A DNA stretch of 64,000 nucleotides. Origin: Monarcha castaneiventris obscurior. Taxonomy: Eukaryota; Chordata; Aves; Passeriformes; Monarchidae. The translations under genes and the position numbers were made by a program. Each line of letters begins with the position of its first letter. Positions within the stretch are counted from its first letter, which is position 1. Positions 13,011 to 25,700 of this stretch are shown here, in pieces. The notes under the pieces are model-generated. The model was not told the DNA's origin, did not search any database, and saw only the letters and a program-made list of their open reading frames with translations. The DNA is taken from contig JAMPIT010000059.1 in assembly GCA_026261815.1 (NCBI GenBank), positions 20,756,001-20,820,000 of the forward strand. The letters run 5' to 3'.

Positions 13011-13929
13011 TGCTAGTCTAGCATTCAATGACTTCAAGGGTTTAACTCAGGTACTGGCTATATTGTCAGCATTTAAAAACAGTAAATACTTACCTATAAA
13101 TATTTATCCATTTGAAGTTTGCTAAATCATGAGTAACAAAGTAAAATACATATTTTTAAATAGTTTGCAAGACCTCAAAACCCTGTTGCTATTGTTTACT
13201 TTAACACAAATGACAAACGTATATGCAATTTTGTGATTTTTTTTAGGGCTGTTTGCCTTAATCAATCAATTAAATATTTTTACAGTAAGATTGAAAAGGC
13301 AGTGAGTATGCAACAATGCAACAGACATCATTCAATGTACATTGTACTTTAGTGGGTGTGGAAATATTTGGCATAAGTAGAAATTGAGTAGGAAGTGATC
13401 TAGAAAGCTTGAACAGGAAAACCTAATTGAACAAAAGGTAGAAGAGTAGGTATCTATTTACTCTGTTGATACATTGGCTAGAGAAACAAAACCATCTAAT
13501 ATACATAATGAGAGGTTTTAATGGATGAAATTAATTGCACTTCTTTATAGGTGTAAGCATGAGAAATGTCAGATGATTTTAAGAGCTCCCTAACTCTAGA
13601 ATGCTAGTACAGAAATTATGGAGAAGGGCAACAAAACTGGGAGGTTCCCACAAAGGTGGGAGGGAAAGATATATGACTAAATAAGATTTGCATATATTAA
13701 TAAAATTTAAAAATGCAACAAACAAAAGCCTGGGAGCTAGAGATGGCAAGCAGCTAGGGGTACAGCTCCGGTAAAAGTTATCTACTGAAGGGATCAGCAG
13801 GGTTTCTGACGTGTGGACAGGTCAGTGGTATTATGGTTTGAGTGTGTAAAGCGCAGTAAAGAGGAAGAGTGCTGTGGAAGAACATGCCCAAAGTGTCTCA
13901 GACAGGTCTCCAGGAACAAGTAGACATTT
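13011..13929. other. unique AT-rich DNA
   Basis: No recognised repeat or gene. Confidence 0.4.
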
Positions 13930-14055
13930 TTATTTTAAATTGTGTGTCCCCATCTGTAACAAGGGCATAATAAATACCAACCCTTCATCTCACAGGGATA
14001 TTGTGGAAATGTTTCATACCGTGAAACACTTAAATACAGTGTAATGATTAGTTTT
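13930..14055 (+). repeat. possible ancient LINE/SINE 3' tail (L2/L3 or MIR-like)
   Basis: The order 'ccccatctgtaa', an A-rich 'ataataaatacc', 'tctcacagggatattgtg', then 'gtgaaacacttaaatacagt' resembles the shared 3' tail of old amniote L2/L3 LINEs and MIR-type SINEs. In those, 'ccatctgtaaaatgggg', 'cacagggttgttgtgagg' and 'taaagcactt' appear in the same order. The match is by eye and degraded. The boundary upstream of 13930 is not visible. Confidence 0.5.
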
Positions 14056-16784
14056 ATACAAAACCCAGATGTAAATAAATATTTCTGAGTTCATAAAGAG
14101 GTTGAAAACTGTGCAATAAATACAGTATAGAACAACAAAATGCACAAGACCAAAACAAAACCTTGAACAGCTGTTCTCTAACTAACCATTATCCTGCCAG
14201 TGCACAAAACTGAACACAGGGGAACTGATCATTGCAATCATATAATTAAGACTGAATCAAGATGCATATCTAATAAGCCTCTGAATTAAGAATATATAAA
14301 AGCCTAAAGCTTGCATTTCTTCACCTCTGTGTGGTGAATGCTACAGCATGATCAATGTGTGTGCCATTTCCTAAGCTTTTTTGTGAAAACTCACTGAGAA
14401 AACAGCTTTCATTTTGTAACATTACATTGATACTTAACAGGATGCAATGCCGTAGTCTTTGGCTCCATGCAGAATGTTTGTACTTGGCCTAATAAGGAAC
14501 CCAATAACAAGTGTTTAGCTTTTATGGAGACCAGAACAAGAGCAGGACCAAAAGCAATGCTTTGCTGGCAGGTTTCACAGAATTTGATCAGAAGAAGAAC
14601 AGGGTTTGGAGTAGGGCATTTTCTGGACAGAACTATCCCCTGCTAGACACAAATGCTTCTTCCGTATCTCTTCAAGTATGATCCCATTTTGTCCTAGGGG
14701 CTGGGAAAGGGTGCTAGAAACCCAAATGTTAGGGGTACATGTCCTTCCCTTGGCTTCTTCCACCAGCCAAGCAGGGCTGAGGCCAAACCCAGGGCCACAG
14801 GGATGTCCACTGGCCAGATCAGGAAGACCCTAGCAAAGCCCTGCCCAACAAATCCTTAACTCACTCCTGTAGTTGCTGAAGAATAGGCAGTACTGGATAT
14901 TTAGAAAGAGTACAACAAAAGAGCTTATTTTTTTGTATTTCTTTCAGTCAGCTCCTCAGGAATTCCCTGAGCTAGAGAAAGCGTGTCTTACAGAGAGATA
15001 ATGTCCCCATGAAACACCCCTGTCCTTCCTCGTCCTTCAAACCCATATCCACATCCAAACCTAATTTGTGTTTCTCTGCTTCTTTCGTCTCTAATACTGC
15101 ATTTCTTCTGCTTCACCCTCCAAAGTTATCCTCAAAAACACAGGAAAGAATGATGCCTGCTCTCAGATAAGAATCCTAGAACCACCATAAACTGCAGCAC
15201 CAGCTCACAATGACATTAAATATAAGTAAACCCAGGCTTTGAGCTGAAGTAGGCCCAAGACTGAGAGGAAAGTTTAAGTTTATAAATTCAAAAGTCATTT
15301 TTTATGTTTACTGATGTTATGCTTTTTAATGCAAACATGTCAATAGAGTTTTCCCCACAAAAAAATTCAGAAAAATTCCTAAAAACAAAAAAAATTCTTC
15401 AGGTTTCCTTTAGTTTTTTTCTCTAAAATAACTAAACAATTCACAATAATAGCAAAAAGAAAAAACAAAAAATAAATCAGCCTGTCAGACGTACTCCCAA
15501 AAAATTAAGATTTTCTAGGCTTTCTACAAAATGTCTTTCAGCCTTTCTGACATGGTGATGAGGAGCAACAAATCTTGAGGTGAAAGATGCACTCTGAGGA
15601 AGCAGAGTCCTTGGGATAAGTCCCTGATAAAGGCTGCAGCATGCTTTGAGCATTTTCATCACATGAACCCTAGTGTTTATGCATGTCTTTTGTATGGCAA
15701 ATCCAGCTTAAATGGCCTAAAGTGTGAGTCAAATGCATGAAGTTTTTCTGAATTTCCAAGTCTATTTACAATGCAAGGTAAATTAAACGTAAGATGGGCT
15801 ATTCTGGGATGGTCACTAAAACTTAAAAAAAAAAGTCTTTCAGGTCTGATTAAAAGAATAAACCTTTAATTAATGATAGACAACTGTGAGGATATCTCCT
15901 GTATTATAGTGATTGCATATTTTTCTATGAAAGACACTTGAATTTCTAAGAAAACAACAAGAAGACAGTGCTCATGCAAGATTTACTTCTGTTCACTATC
16001 CGACACAAATCAGATGTCACGCTTTTGTCTCTTAGGAATGCCACAATTAGCAGATATATGAGCAGTCAGAGGAAGGCCATCCTACAAAGGTGAAAGAAAA
16101 AGATATAACCTGCATAATGTCTTCTCTGGAGACTTAGTAGCAATTTAGTAGCCTAAATAATCAAGAGTGATATAGAGCAGAAATGACTAAATCAAAGTTA
16201 TCCTGACTTTGAAAAGAATTTATAGTTTAGAGTTTGAATTGTATAATTGGGTATTGTTGGAACCTTGCAAGCAAAGTTTTTATCTTTTTATTGAAAACTC
16301 CAGGGGAAATGCATTATTGAAAGAAACCAATGATTTCTATGACCTAATTAAAAATCATAAATATTAAAGAAATGGAACTGACAAGTTTCTATAAAAGAAC
16401 TGAACAAATAGCAAAAATAATGTAACAGTATAAAGAATTACTGTTGAGCTAATCTTACATTAAAAACCTGTCGGGAAGATGATAACTGGCCCAGATTTGC
16501 ATAAACTATTTTAAAATGCAAATACATTGTGAATATGTTATTTTAAATGGAAGTCTCAACATTTTTCTGTTTTTTAAAACTTCTTTATTTTTACAGAAAG
16601 TGCTTTACTTCTGTCTCCCACTTCTTTAATATTACGCTTTATCTGATTTCCCAGGAATCTTCTTTGGTGCTTTACCCCAAATGAAAAGAAAACCAGCCAA
16701 CAAACCAAAAATGTTATTTTCATATTCACAGCTGCTTAAAAAAATATTTGTCTGATACAATGTTTTAGGGTACAAAAGAGCTCA
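14056..16784. other. unique DNA, nothing recognised
   Basis: AT-rich, with a moderately GC-richer patch at about 14.45-14.87 kb that matches no repeat or exon I know. Confidence 0.35.
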
Positions 16785-17090
16785 TCTGTGTATGTGTGGG
16801 AGCACCCGTGTGTCTCTAAGGCTGAGAGCAGAGGGGCTCAGGTGTGGGACCAGGGAAGTCCCTGGCAGGTCTAGGTGAGTGTTTACGTGTGCCTGGGTGC
16901 GTACAAGCATCCATACCAGCAAGCAGAGCAGAACTTCTTATGCCCAGGGCCAGCACAGCTCAGGAGACTGGGGTCCAGGATCCAGGAACTGGACAGACGC
17001 AGAAAGTCCAGCTGCTGGAGAGATCCTTCTTGTACATATGCATATAAATGTATTTCCACAGTGAACTTTCTTCCTGTTTAGACAGAGACG
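16785..17090. other. GC-rich block of unknown origin
   Basis: The block is clearly richer in GC and CpG-like dinucleotides than its AT-rich surroundings. Three short overlapping plus-strand frames cross it (16844-17081), none with a recognisable protein. It could be a fragment of an unrecognised retroelement or LTR, or a regulatory island. No TATA box, poly(A) signal or terminal repeats were seen. Confidence 0.3.
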
Positions 17091-18090
17091 AGAGCAGAAT
17101 GAAACCATTGCTTGTATCTATGCTCTTGCAAGTCTTGCTATTAGTTGAACCTGGAGACATGGAGCTGCAGCAGCCTCACCTCTCTCATGTGTTGGACTGA
17201 GGCATGATTATCTTCCTTGAAGATAACAATTCTTCCCTCTCCCTTTTTGGTCAAATACAGTTTAAAAGCAAACCACTTGTGATGATATGTGATATTTACA
17301 TTGGTAGATATCTTCCATTTTTCCTTCTCTACCCACACTCATATTGTATCAATAATACAAGGAAAATATAGGAACTAGATGTTAAAAATGCACAGCAGTT
17401 TTGTCCTGCTTTACATACTTCTCTTTTGTATTGAATGTATTTTTTTCTAGATTCCTGGTTGAGGCAGTGGCCTCATCTGTGTTTGTTTAAAGAAAGTGTG
17501 CTTCACTGGGCTTTAATTTACATTTTTGCTTAAGTGGGTTCGCCACAGAAAAAGTGATGAAAGCCTTTGCTATGTTATCTGCCCAAGGTAGTTAGCTCTT
17601 CATCTCAAATGAAATTATGACTCTTCTTCTGCTTTAGTGTTCTTCACAGAAACAGTGGTGACTTTTGTAAAAGAGTTCTGACTAGAGACTGCTTCTCTAC
17701 TCTTCTACAACTTGTACGATGTTTGATCAGTAACAGTATTTCCACTACTCCTAGTTTTGAAGCTAAAAAGTTCCGTTCATAAAAAGTTCCATTTGAAAAG
17801 TAAAAGCATCAGAATCAATGCTACCATCACTTCCCTATCCACAGCTTCCATATGATGATAACACAGTTCTGTATTCAGGTTTTCAAATCATGTGTGTGCT
17901 AAAAGGTAAGAAGCCTTTGTGAGAGTTTTAGCTCTGGTGTTGGCACACCTGAGGATGTAACTTGCACAGTGGCCACTGCTGTTCTTGGTGCTCTTCACTT
18001 TACAAAGAGAAACAGGAGAAATCGAGAAGTATTAATTAAAATGCAGCATTCAGTGAGGTAAAGTGCATATTTTTGGTTGGGCTAAGTTGT
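17091..18090. other. unique DNA, nothing recognised
   Basis: No recognised repeat or gene. Confidence 0.4.
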
Positions 18091-18663
18091 GATCACAGAA
18101 TTAACTAGGTTGGAAAAAACTTTTGAGATCATCAAGTCCAACCTGTAATCTAACACCACCACATGGCACTGAGTACCACATCCAGTCTTATTTTAAACGC
18201 CTCCATGGCCGGGGACTTCACCACCACCCTGGGCAGCCCATTCCAGTGCCCAATCACTCCTACTGTGAAGAATTTTTTCCCTAAACTCCAGCCTAACTGC
18301 CCCCCAGGTGCGGCTTAAATCTGTGTCCTCTTGTCCTGTCACTGGTTACGTGGGAGAAGAGACCAACCCTCACCTGGGCTACCTCCTCCTTTCAGGTAGT
18401 TTTAGAGAGTGATAAGGTCTCCTCTGACCCTCCTTTCTGTGATAAGGTCCCTGGCCCTGACCCAGCCTAAGCAAATCCAGCTCCCTCAGCCATTCTTCAG
18501 AGAGCCTCTGTTTCAGACTCTTCCCCAGCCTTGTTGCTGTTCTCTGGACTTGTTTGAGCATCTCAATGTCCTTCCTAAACTGGGAAGCCCAGAACACCAA
18601 GTGATACTGATCTACTTGGCGTTTGTTTAACCTGCTTGTGAATACAGAACTACAGTATTGCAT
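18091..18663 (-). repeat. CR1 LINE fragment, antisense
   Basis: The plus strand opens with the reversed CR1 tail ('gatcacagaattaactaggt', 18091 onward), then 'gagatcatcaagtccaacct', and continues into ORF2. The minus-strand open frame 18379-18663 keeps CR1 reverse-transcriptase C-terminal features: 'FWASQFRKDIEMLKQVQ', then 'LRELDLLRL'. The first 20 or so residues of that frame no longer fit well, so the homologous part probably ends between about 18605 and 18663. The copy is 5'-truncated with frameshifts. Confidence 0.92.
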
Positions 18664-19341
18664 TATTTGTGCAAGTAATCCATCATTTTGGTTGCGTGAC
18701 CATCTTTGCAGATCTTTCCAATACTTTCTAAATCACACTAGCTAGTGGTGAAGAATAAGCAACAGATTGTTCCACATGCCCAAAAGTGAAATGATAAGGA
18801 CTGAAAATCCAGGCAATTTTGTTTCTTTTGGTACAATAAAAATTTTGAAACAGCTCGCATGGGAAGAGGAAAATACACATTCTGAAAAGACTTCCAAGGT
18901 CTGAGCTTTCAAAATAAACTAGAAGATGCTTAAGTGTTCTTCTGAATGTCCATAAGAACTATGAACTAAGAACTATGGACTTTCAGAGGATTTTAATCTT
19001 CTGCAGATGGATGGAATACAAGAGAGTTCATTGGTCTCTCAAATGAAACATACATGTTGGATTCTAAAAAAATTTCCCTTGCCTTTGATAACTGGAAAAA
19101 ATTGAATAATGCAGTTTGTTATTTCAAGTAGCATGAAACAATGTCAGAAATGTCAGAAAACATTAACAAATTATCGTGGTACAACTATCTTAAAAAGTAC
19201 CCTAAAACTATCAGCTTTTCTGTGTTGTCATTTCAGTCACCTATAATTAGTTGTTTGGCAAACTACTCAGCTACAAATTATTAAAGTATACTATATAAAG
19301 AGATGGTGATAGTAGCTTTTAGCAATAATAGTGGGGTTAAC

Positions 19342-19358
19342 AAAAAAAAAAAAAAAAA
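19342..19358. repeat. poly(A) run, 17 nt
   Basis: An uninterrupted A17 tract. The sequence before it is not a recognised SINE or processed gene copy, so it is recorded as a homopolymer only. Confidence 0.8.
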
Positions 19359-22073
19359 GCCAAACAGCTACGGTACTACCACTTTCTGGAAATGGACATA
19401 AATCTTTGGATCAATTGGTGGAAAGAAGCAGATAGGCCAGTCCATGTGACTTGATAATTGTCCAACTGTCCTTCTTAAGTAGAGATTGTAGGTGAGACAG
19501 ACTTGCCAGTCATTTTCATCTAGATCAGGAAAAGGAAACAGTAATATTACCTCAGCAAAGACCATAATTAACAAAAAGAGGCAGGCCCTTCTGATCAGCA
19601 GATATCTAGCAAAAGCAGAGGGACAGCTGGGAAGATGAATATGGCTGCCTTCTGTTGGCTGAATAAGGGGGTTTAAGGCCTTTCTTCCTATTGTTTCACT
19701 GCAGTTTTTAAAACATTCAACACAAGACAAAAATCCCATTTAAAAAATTGCATCAATGCACAGCATAGTGTCCTTTCGAGTTCAGTCATATTTGTAGGCA
19801 TGTGACTTTCTTTAATTTGCAAGAAGATATCTGAGAAATAAACCTTCACTACTACTTATCTTCTAGTAAATAAATTTAAAAAAAAGTACTAAACTATTTT
19901 TGAAAAGACCTATTGTGGTGCCTTACAGTCATTTCTTTTCTGAAAACACTAGAAGTTCTACTTCTTTTTCCAAATAGTCTTGGGCATGTTCTGAGCTGCA
20001 GCAGAGTTGGTCCAGCAATCAGGAATAGTGTTTGATATTTTGTCTGAATTGAGAGATCCATCAAGGCTCTTGCATCAAAAGAATATTACCTTGCCAGAGG
20101 CTCAGTCATTAATGTCCAGACAGATTTTGGGTGGTTTGTATTACTGGTTGGCAAACTTTTGATATTACAGTGAGAAAAGTAAGCAAAGAGTATATCCTTT
20201 AGAAATATCTCATTCTGTCAGTACAGATACTTTGTAATTAATGCTGGATCACTTTCCAGGAGCCCGGCAAGCAACATGGAAAACTAGCATACTAGTATAT
20301 GAATACCAAAGTAAATGTAATTGCAGAAATCTATATATTATGTGTTTCTGTGATTCTTCATCCATGTTTATGAATAAGGAGATGAGAGAAAGATGTTCCC
20401 CAAATATTGAAAAATCTTGCTCTAGGTCAGATCAGTTCAGATCAACCATCTAATTTTGATTTCTCGTGTAAGTTTTTTTAATTAGTGAATTATGGCCTCA
20501 AATTCTGCTATTCCATATGAAACACTAAATGAAATCTCAGTTGTATTAATAACAAATAGGGATAGTTACACTGTAGTCATTGGATTGCTTCAAACTGCTC
20601 AGTGTCTAGAGTACAGAAAATGAGGCAATAATTTTTCAGCAGTAGTGATTTCAAAAAAAGGCGTTTAGCTGTCAAAAAGATTTCAAAAAGTGTCTCTTCA
20701 TGAAATCAAGAAAAACTTAAAATAGAATTACACATATTACATGAAGAAAATGTATTCATACTGCTGAGAACATATTTGAAGCCTTGTTATTTGAAGACAT
20801 TTAAGTATGGACTAGATCTGGTGACTGTCATTTGGATTAAATATAACTTAAATTCCATTGTAAAGAGACAACTTCTACAACAGTAAGTATTGTCTTATTT
20901 TACCCCTTCTGAAACAAGAGAAAAGCAGAGGGATCACTTCTCTACTGTTTTCTAGGGCAAACAGCCATGTACTCTTTCTTGCTGAATATATTTTGGGATT
21001 TACAAAATGTAAAGACTGCTGCACTAAACCAGATCATCCCCCCATTATTCTACTCCCTACAGAGGATATTAGGGAGAGAAGCACCAGCCTCACTCATCCC
21101 CAGAAATCTCAGAACAAAGTGTGCTGAAAAAAGTTCTGCACTGGAAGAGGTAGTGAAGAATAATTACAGGTTCATACACCAGCCGGATACTCGTCTATGT
21201 AAAATGAATTGTGGAGCACAGTATTTGTTCAACTCAGCTCTTATACCACTGCTAATATCATGAGGAATATTCCAACAAAAAAAGTTATACACTGATGGCA
21301 TTAACTTGAACAGTAGTACTTAAAGTGTGCTAAAAACATGCTAACAATTAGAAAGATACATTTATACACTGCTAGGTTCAACCATTTCAGAAGAAAGGAA
21401 TTATTTTCAGAAAAAAAAAAAATCAAATTACTTTTCTTTGCAAGGTGAAGCTGATTTACACTTGATCTTTACTCTAAGGCATTTCAGGCAGCATATTAGG
21501 ATAGCAAATACCAGTGGATGGTATTCAGAATTGTCAACATCCATTTTCAGGGTTCTACACTGGGCATTTCAGGAAGAATTATATGAAGACAGAATCACAT
21601 TCTCAGGAAATAATATACTTTCAGGCAAATTACAAGCAAGCCCCTTGACAGGTTCATTATAAGCCTTTTTGTACCTTAGATTTATTAAACTCTTTTAACT
21701 CATACTGTGAAAATTATATGAGAAAAAGGAAGAAAAAAAATAAGTCTCAGAGAATTCTATTACTGATCTGACAAACAAGTGAGTCAATTTTTAGAAATAG
21801 ATCTTGATCTGGGTGTCTTGGCCTCCAGTAAAGGAGCTTCTATCTATTTCTTCACAGGAGTTAGAGCTGATTTTTTTTTCTTCTGCTAAAAAGATGAAAG
21901 ACAAAAATGTGTCATGATTTCTGTGTAATGAAAAGTGTTTTTAAAAAAAATTGAATTGAAGTAACAGAGCATTGAGAATTCTGGACATGTTACTTGTCAG
22001 ATCTCCAACATTGCAAAGACTTATGAAAAGTGATGCCTTTTTCTTCTTCTGTTATCTGTTACTTCTGGGTGGC

Positions 22074-22105
22074 TTATGGTATTCTTATGGTATTCTTATG
22101 GTATT
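22074..22105. repeat. 11-bp tandem repeat, about 3 copies
   Basis: The unit TTATGGTATTC occurs twice perfectly, followed by a third near-complete copy. It is a short minisatellite-like duplication. Confidence 0.85.
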
Positions 22106-22653
22106 TTAGATTTCTTTTGTAAAGTCCTGGTACGTTATTCAGACAGTCCAAGTTTAACTCAGGGTAATACGAGTCAGTATCTTCAACTAAGGCCAAACTG
22201 AATTCAGAATCTGTATAAAACAGATCATCTGGATTATCATATATTGATACTGTGTTGGAATTTATAAGGAAGGATCTCTATAGCTCCAACATCTCCTTTC
22301 TTATTATTATTCTCCTTCCTTGCCCGATAGATCACCAGTGATTATCAATGAGGTTGTAGAAACTACTCATGTCTTCCACTGGCACATGCAACACTTATTT
22401 TATAAAGTTCATTTTGATCTAAAAACCCAAATAACAGCTACTGTTACAGAAAAGAGCAAAGCATGGATGTCAGTTCCTCATGTAGCATGGCAGTATCTTT
22501 ATTTTCAGTAAGACTGTGTAGTTCTATCAGATGTCTGAATTTTCAAAAATGTCATGGCTGAACTGAAGAAATAGTATCCAACTTATTTGAATTATTTTTT
22601 TATACTTATTATATCTTTGGGTTGTTTTGAGGGAGCTGAATTCACAAACATGC

Positions 22654-22702
22654 GTGTATATATATATACATATCTATATGTATGTATATGTATATACATA
22701 TG
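22654..22702. repeat. (TA)n/(TG)n imperfect microsatellite
   Basis: A run of alternating purine-pyrimidine (GT, AT and AC steps) with internal palindromic character. Confidence 0.8.
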
Positions 22703-25700
22703 ATGTGAGCAGGGCAGGGTGTCTTACTGGTATTCCATAATTTGTTTTGTCTCACTGAATATTTTTGCAGGCAAATATTATATGATTAATCTAAACTTTT
22801 GGAAGGGAACATTTACAGTATAGCTGGAGGAAGGATTTTCAATGACATCTTCAAAAAAAAAACTTACAGGAAAAAAATATGATTACAAACACACAGATTG
22901 ATATCTGATATATATTTATGTACAGAGTTTTTGATATTGATTGAGAGGCTAAAAGCAGAAATCTACTAATAAAAATATTAATGACAAAGAGTCAGAACAC
23001 AGATCTGTGTAATATAATACAACTTAAAGCATAGTAAAGAAATTAAAATCCTGGACTTTTTAGTGCCTGGGAAAAGGGAATTTATTACCTATTTTCTATA
23101 TATTAGCACAAAGCACTAATATGTTTGGGTTTTTTCTCACTTTTTCTATGCAAGTGGGGAACTAAGTCCTTTCGTGGATGAGGGTAATATTTGAAATTTA
23201 AACTCTGGAGAATACAGTAAGGGTATACTGCTATATTCCTTGTTTAAATCATTAATTTTAATAAATTGATTTCTGATCATTATTTGATCTGTGGTAATCC
23301 TAAAATATCCTTATCAGGACTTTAGGAATGCGGTTTCCAGTGTACTAGGAAATGTGTATAGAAAAAATTTCTGAGATGGGCAGAAAATTACTTAAGAGCA
23401 ATACTAATTGTTAAATGAATACCACAGGATAACATAGAGAGTTTAATGAAGTAAATACGCAAGTTAAGTGGGGGGGTTATTAGACAAATGCTTTTTAAAT
23501 CGATGGAGCGTTTACTACCATATTTTGGAGGTGTGACATGAGATGAATTTTAAGGCAGAACTGACAGGGTTGTTGCTTTGTAATATTTATTTTGCACTCC
23601 TTAATTTCAGTAGTACTGGTGAGAAACATTTGAAGATACTTGATACATTAGTAGAAAGGGCAAGCAGAATCTCACAGATCTATTTTTTGCAAAAAAAATA
23701 TCCTGCATATGCATTTCAAGAAATGCCACAGAAAGTTTATATATAAATACAAGGCTGTAATATTTGAAGGATTTTAGATTTTAGTCCAGGTGTTAGTACA
23801 AGTCCAAAAAGAGACAACAATATATGTTCTCATTCACATGTGACTTAAGTGTTAACTGTATTTGCATAATCCATAGAAATAAATTATTCATTTTAACTCA
23901 TAAGATCCTTTTTGCTCTTACCCGAAGTCTGGTATATTCATCTAGTAGTCTTCAAGGGAAATATTCTACTTTTCTTTACCAAAAAAATGCATGTGTACTG
24001 GCTTAATATTTTACTGCTTGTTGGTAAGATGCTTGATTTTGCGGAGGTGCTTTTGTGAGCGTTTGAATCTGCTGACATGGTCCAGAAAGATCATTTCAAT
24101 ACTGTCCCCTGCATCCTCTCTTGCTGATCATAAAGGGCATAAAATGCAGTAAACTGCTATTGTAGTATTTTATCATGAGACTGAAATGTTATCATCTTCA
24201 GAAAGAAATACAGATAGAAAGAAAATAGTAACTCACCTTTTTTTAAAGCCTAAATTCACATGAGAATATCTCCAAACAGAAATATTGCAAAACTTCCAAG
24301 AATTTGACTCTCATAGATATGTGATGCAGCCCAATTTATGTTCATCATCTCCTTACATTGAAGAAGAGGAATTAAACAGAGGAGAAATCATATGCATGAT
24401 TCTTAGTGGTTTTCTTGGTAAACCTTAGCTCTTCTGCATATTCTCAGCTTTCCCACAGGACAGATGCAGATTGAAGAAACAATCAGATAAACTAAAAAGA
24501 AAGTTTTACTTTCTCCTTAACAATTTCTGTATTTTTGTCAGATATCAGAGTATTTGCAAAATTCAAATTTGAGTTTGAGTTCGTTTTTGCTTTCAGTTTG
24601 AGTTGCTGTCAGAATATCTTAAATTTACTATTTTAATAGTACAGAAAGAAATCTATGAGGAAAATTTTCCTAAAAAATCTGATAAATTATTAGCTGAACT
24701 ATGCCTACTAATATTCTTACTAGGTGACTTGTATTTAAAAACAAAATACAGGTTTCTGGCATATAACTTATTTCTGAGAATGTTCTTTTTTCTTTCTAAA
24801 GCAGTGATAATAAAATTTTATTAACTGTATTTGCCACAAAACTATAAATCTCATTTTGCTTATGTGTTGGATTTCTCTACATAACTGTATTAATTTAAAT
24901 TTAAGCAGCTCCGTGTTTATTAATTTATGAATATGCTTTCAAAAAATAAAGATAAATTATGCTCTTCAATGACCTACAAATGCAGCATCCAGATCTATGT
25001 CTCTGGCAGGACTACTATTAGAAAAAGAGAAGCAAAACTATAGTTAAATCAGGTAAATTTATCTTGGCACAACATTGTGCAAGTTCATAAACCTAGGTGA
25101 CTATGATCTGTAAGCAGTCAATTTCTCTTGACATTGAGAAAAAACACAAGAAGAAAACTACAAACAGAAAAAAACCCCGACATAACTATAGCATTGACTG
25201 TGTTATTTTCAGGGTTATAGGAAGATCAAGATTTAAATTCCTATTCTGAACCTATGGGTCAAAAATCATAAGGGAGGGCTCACAGTTAGAGACTGGGGCC
25301 CCCCTTATCCCTACAGCTGTCTGCAGAAGAAAACACAGAGTTGCTGCTTTAATTGCACACCTCAAAGAGGAAAGGGAAAAGCAAACAGGAGTGAAAAGAA
25401 GCTGTGCTGACAAAGGGGTGAGAAAGGTGGTGAGAAGAAACTCCAGACTCCAGAAAGAAGTCTTTTTTTAGTGATCACATTTAAAGGCTAACTTGTTTCA
25501 CAAGCAGTAGAGGGGAAGGTGGGTCAGGCAGCTGAAAATATAATTGTTGTCCCTCAGAGGGCTTCCAAGCGCTGTGCTGCCCAGTGATGCTGCCTTGTCC
25601 TGGCATCCTCTCAGAACGACTTCACTGCTGCCCTTCAGCCACGCTTTGGTTGCCTTCTGGAAGTGCAGCTGTCTGCACGGGCCAGTGTTCCTCCTCCCAC

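Noticed and set aside
16844..17081. Three overlapping plus-strand frames in a GC-rich block
   Set aside because: Three frames open at once reflects composition rather than coding, and none is recognisable.
19368..19739. 123-codon minus-strand frame with a hydrophobic segment, next to a poly(A) run
   Set aside because: The poly(A) is on the wrong strand and side for a retrocopy, and the protein is unrecognised.
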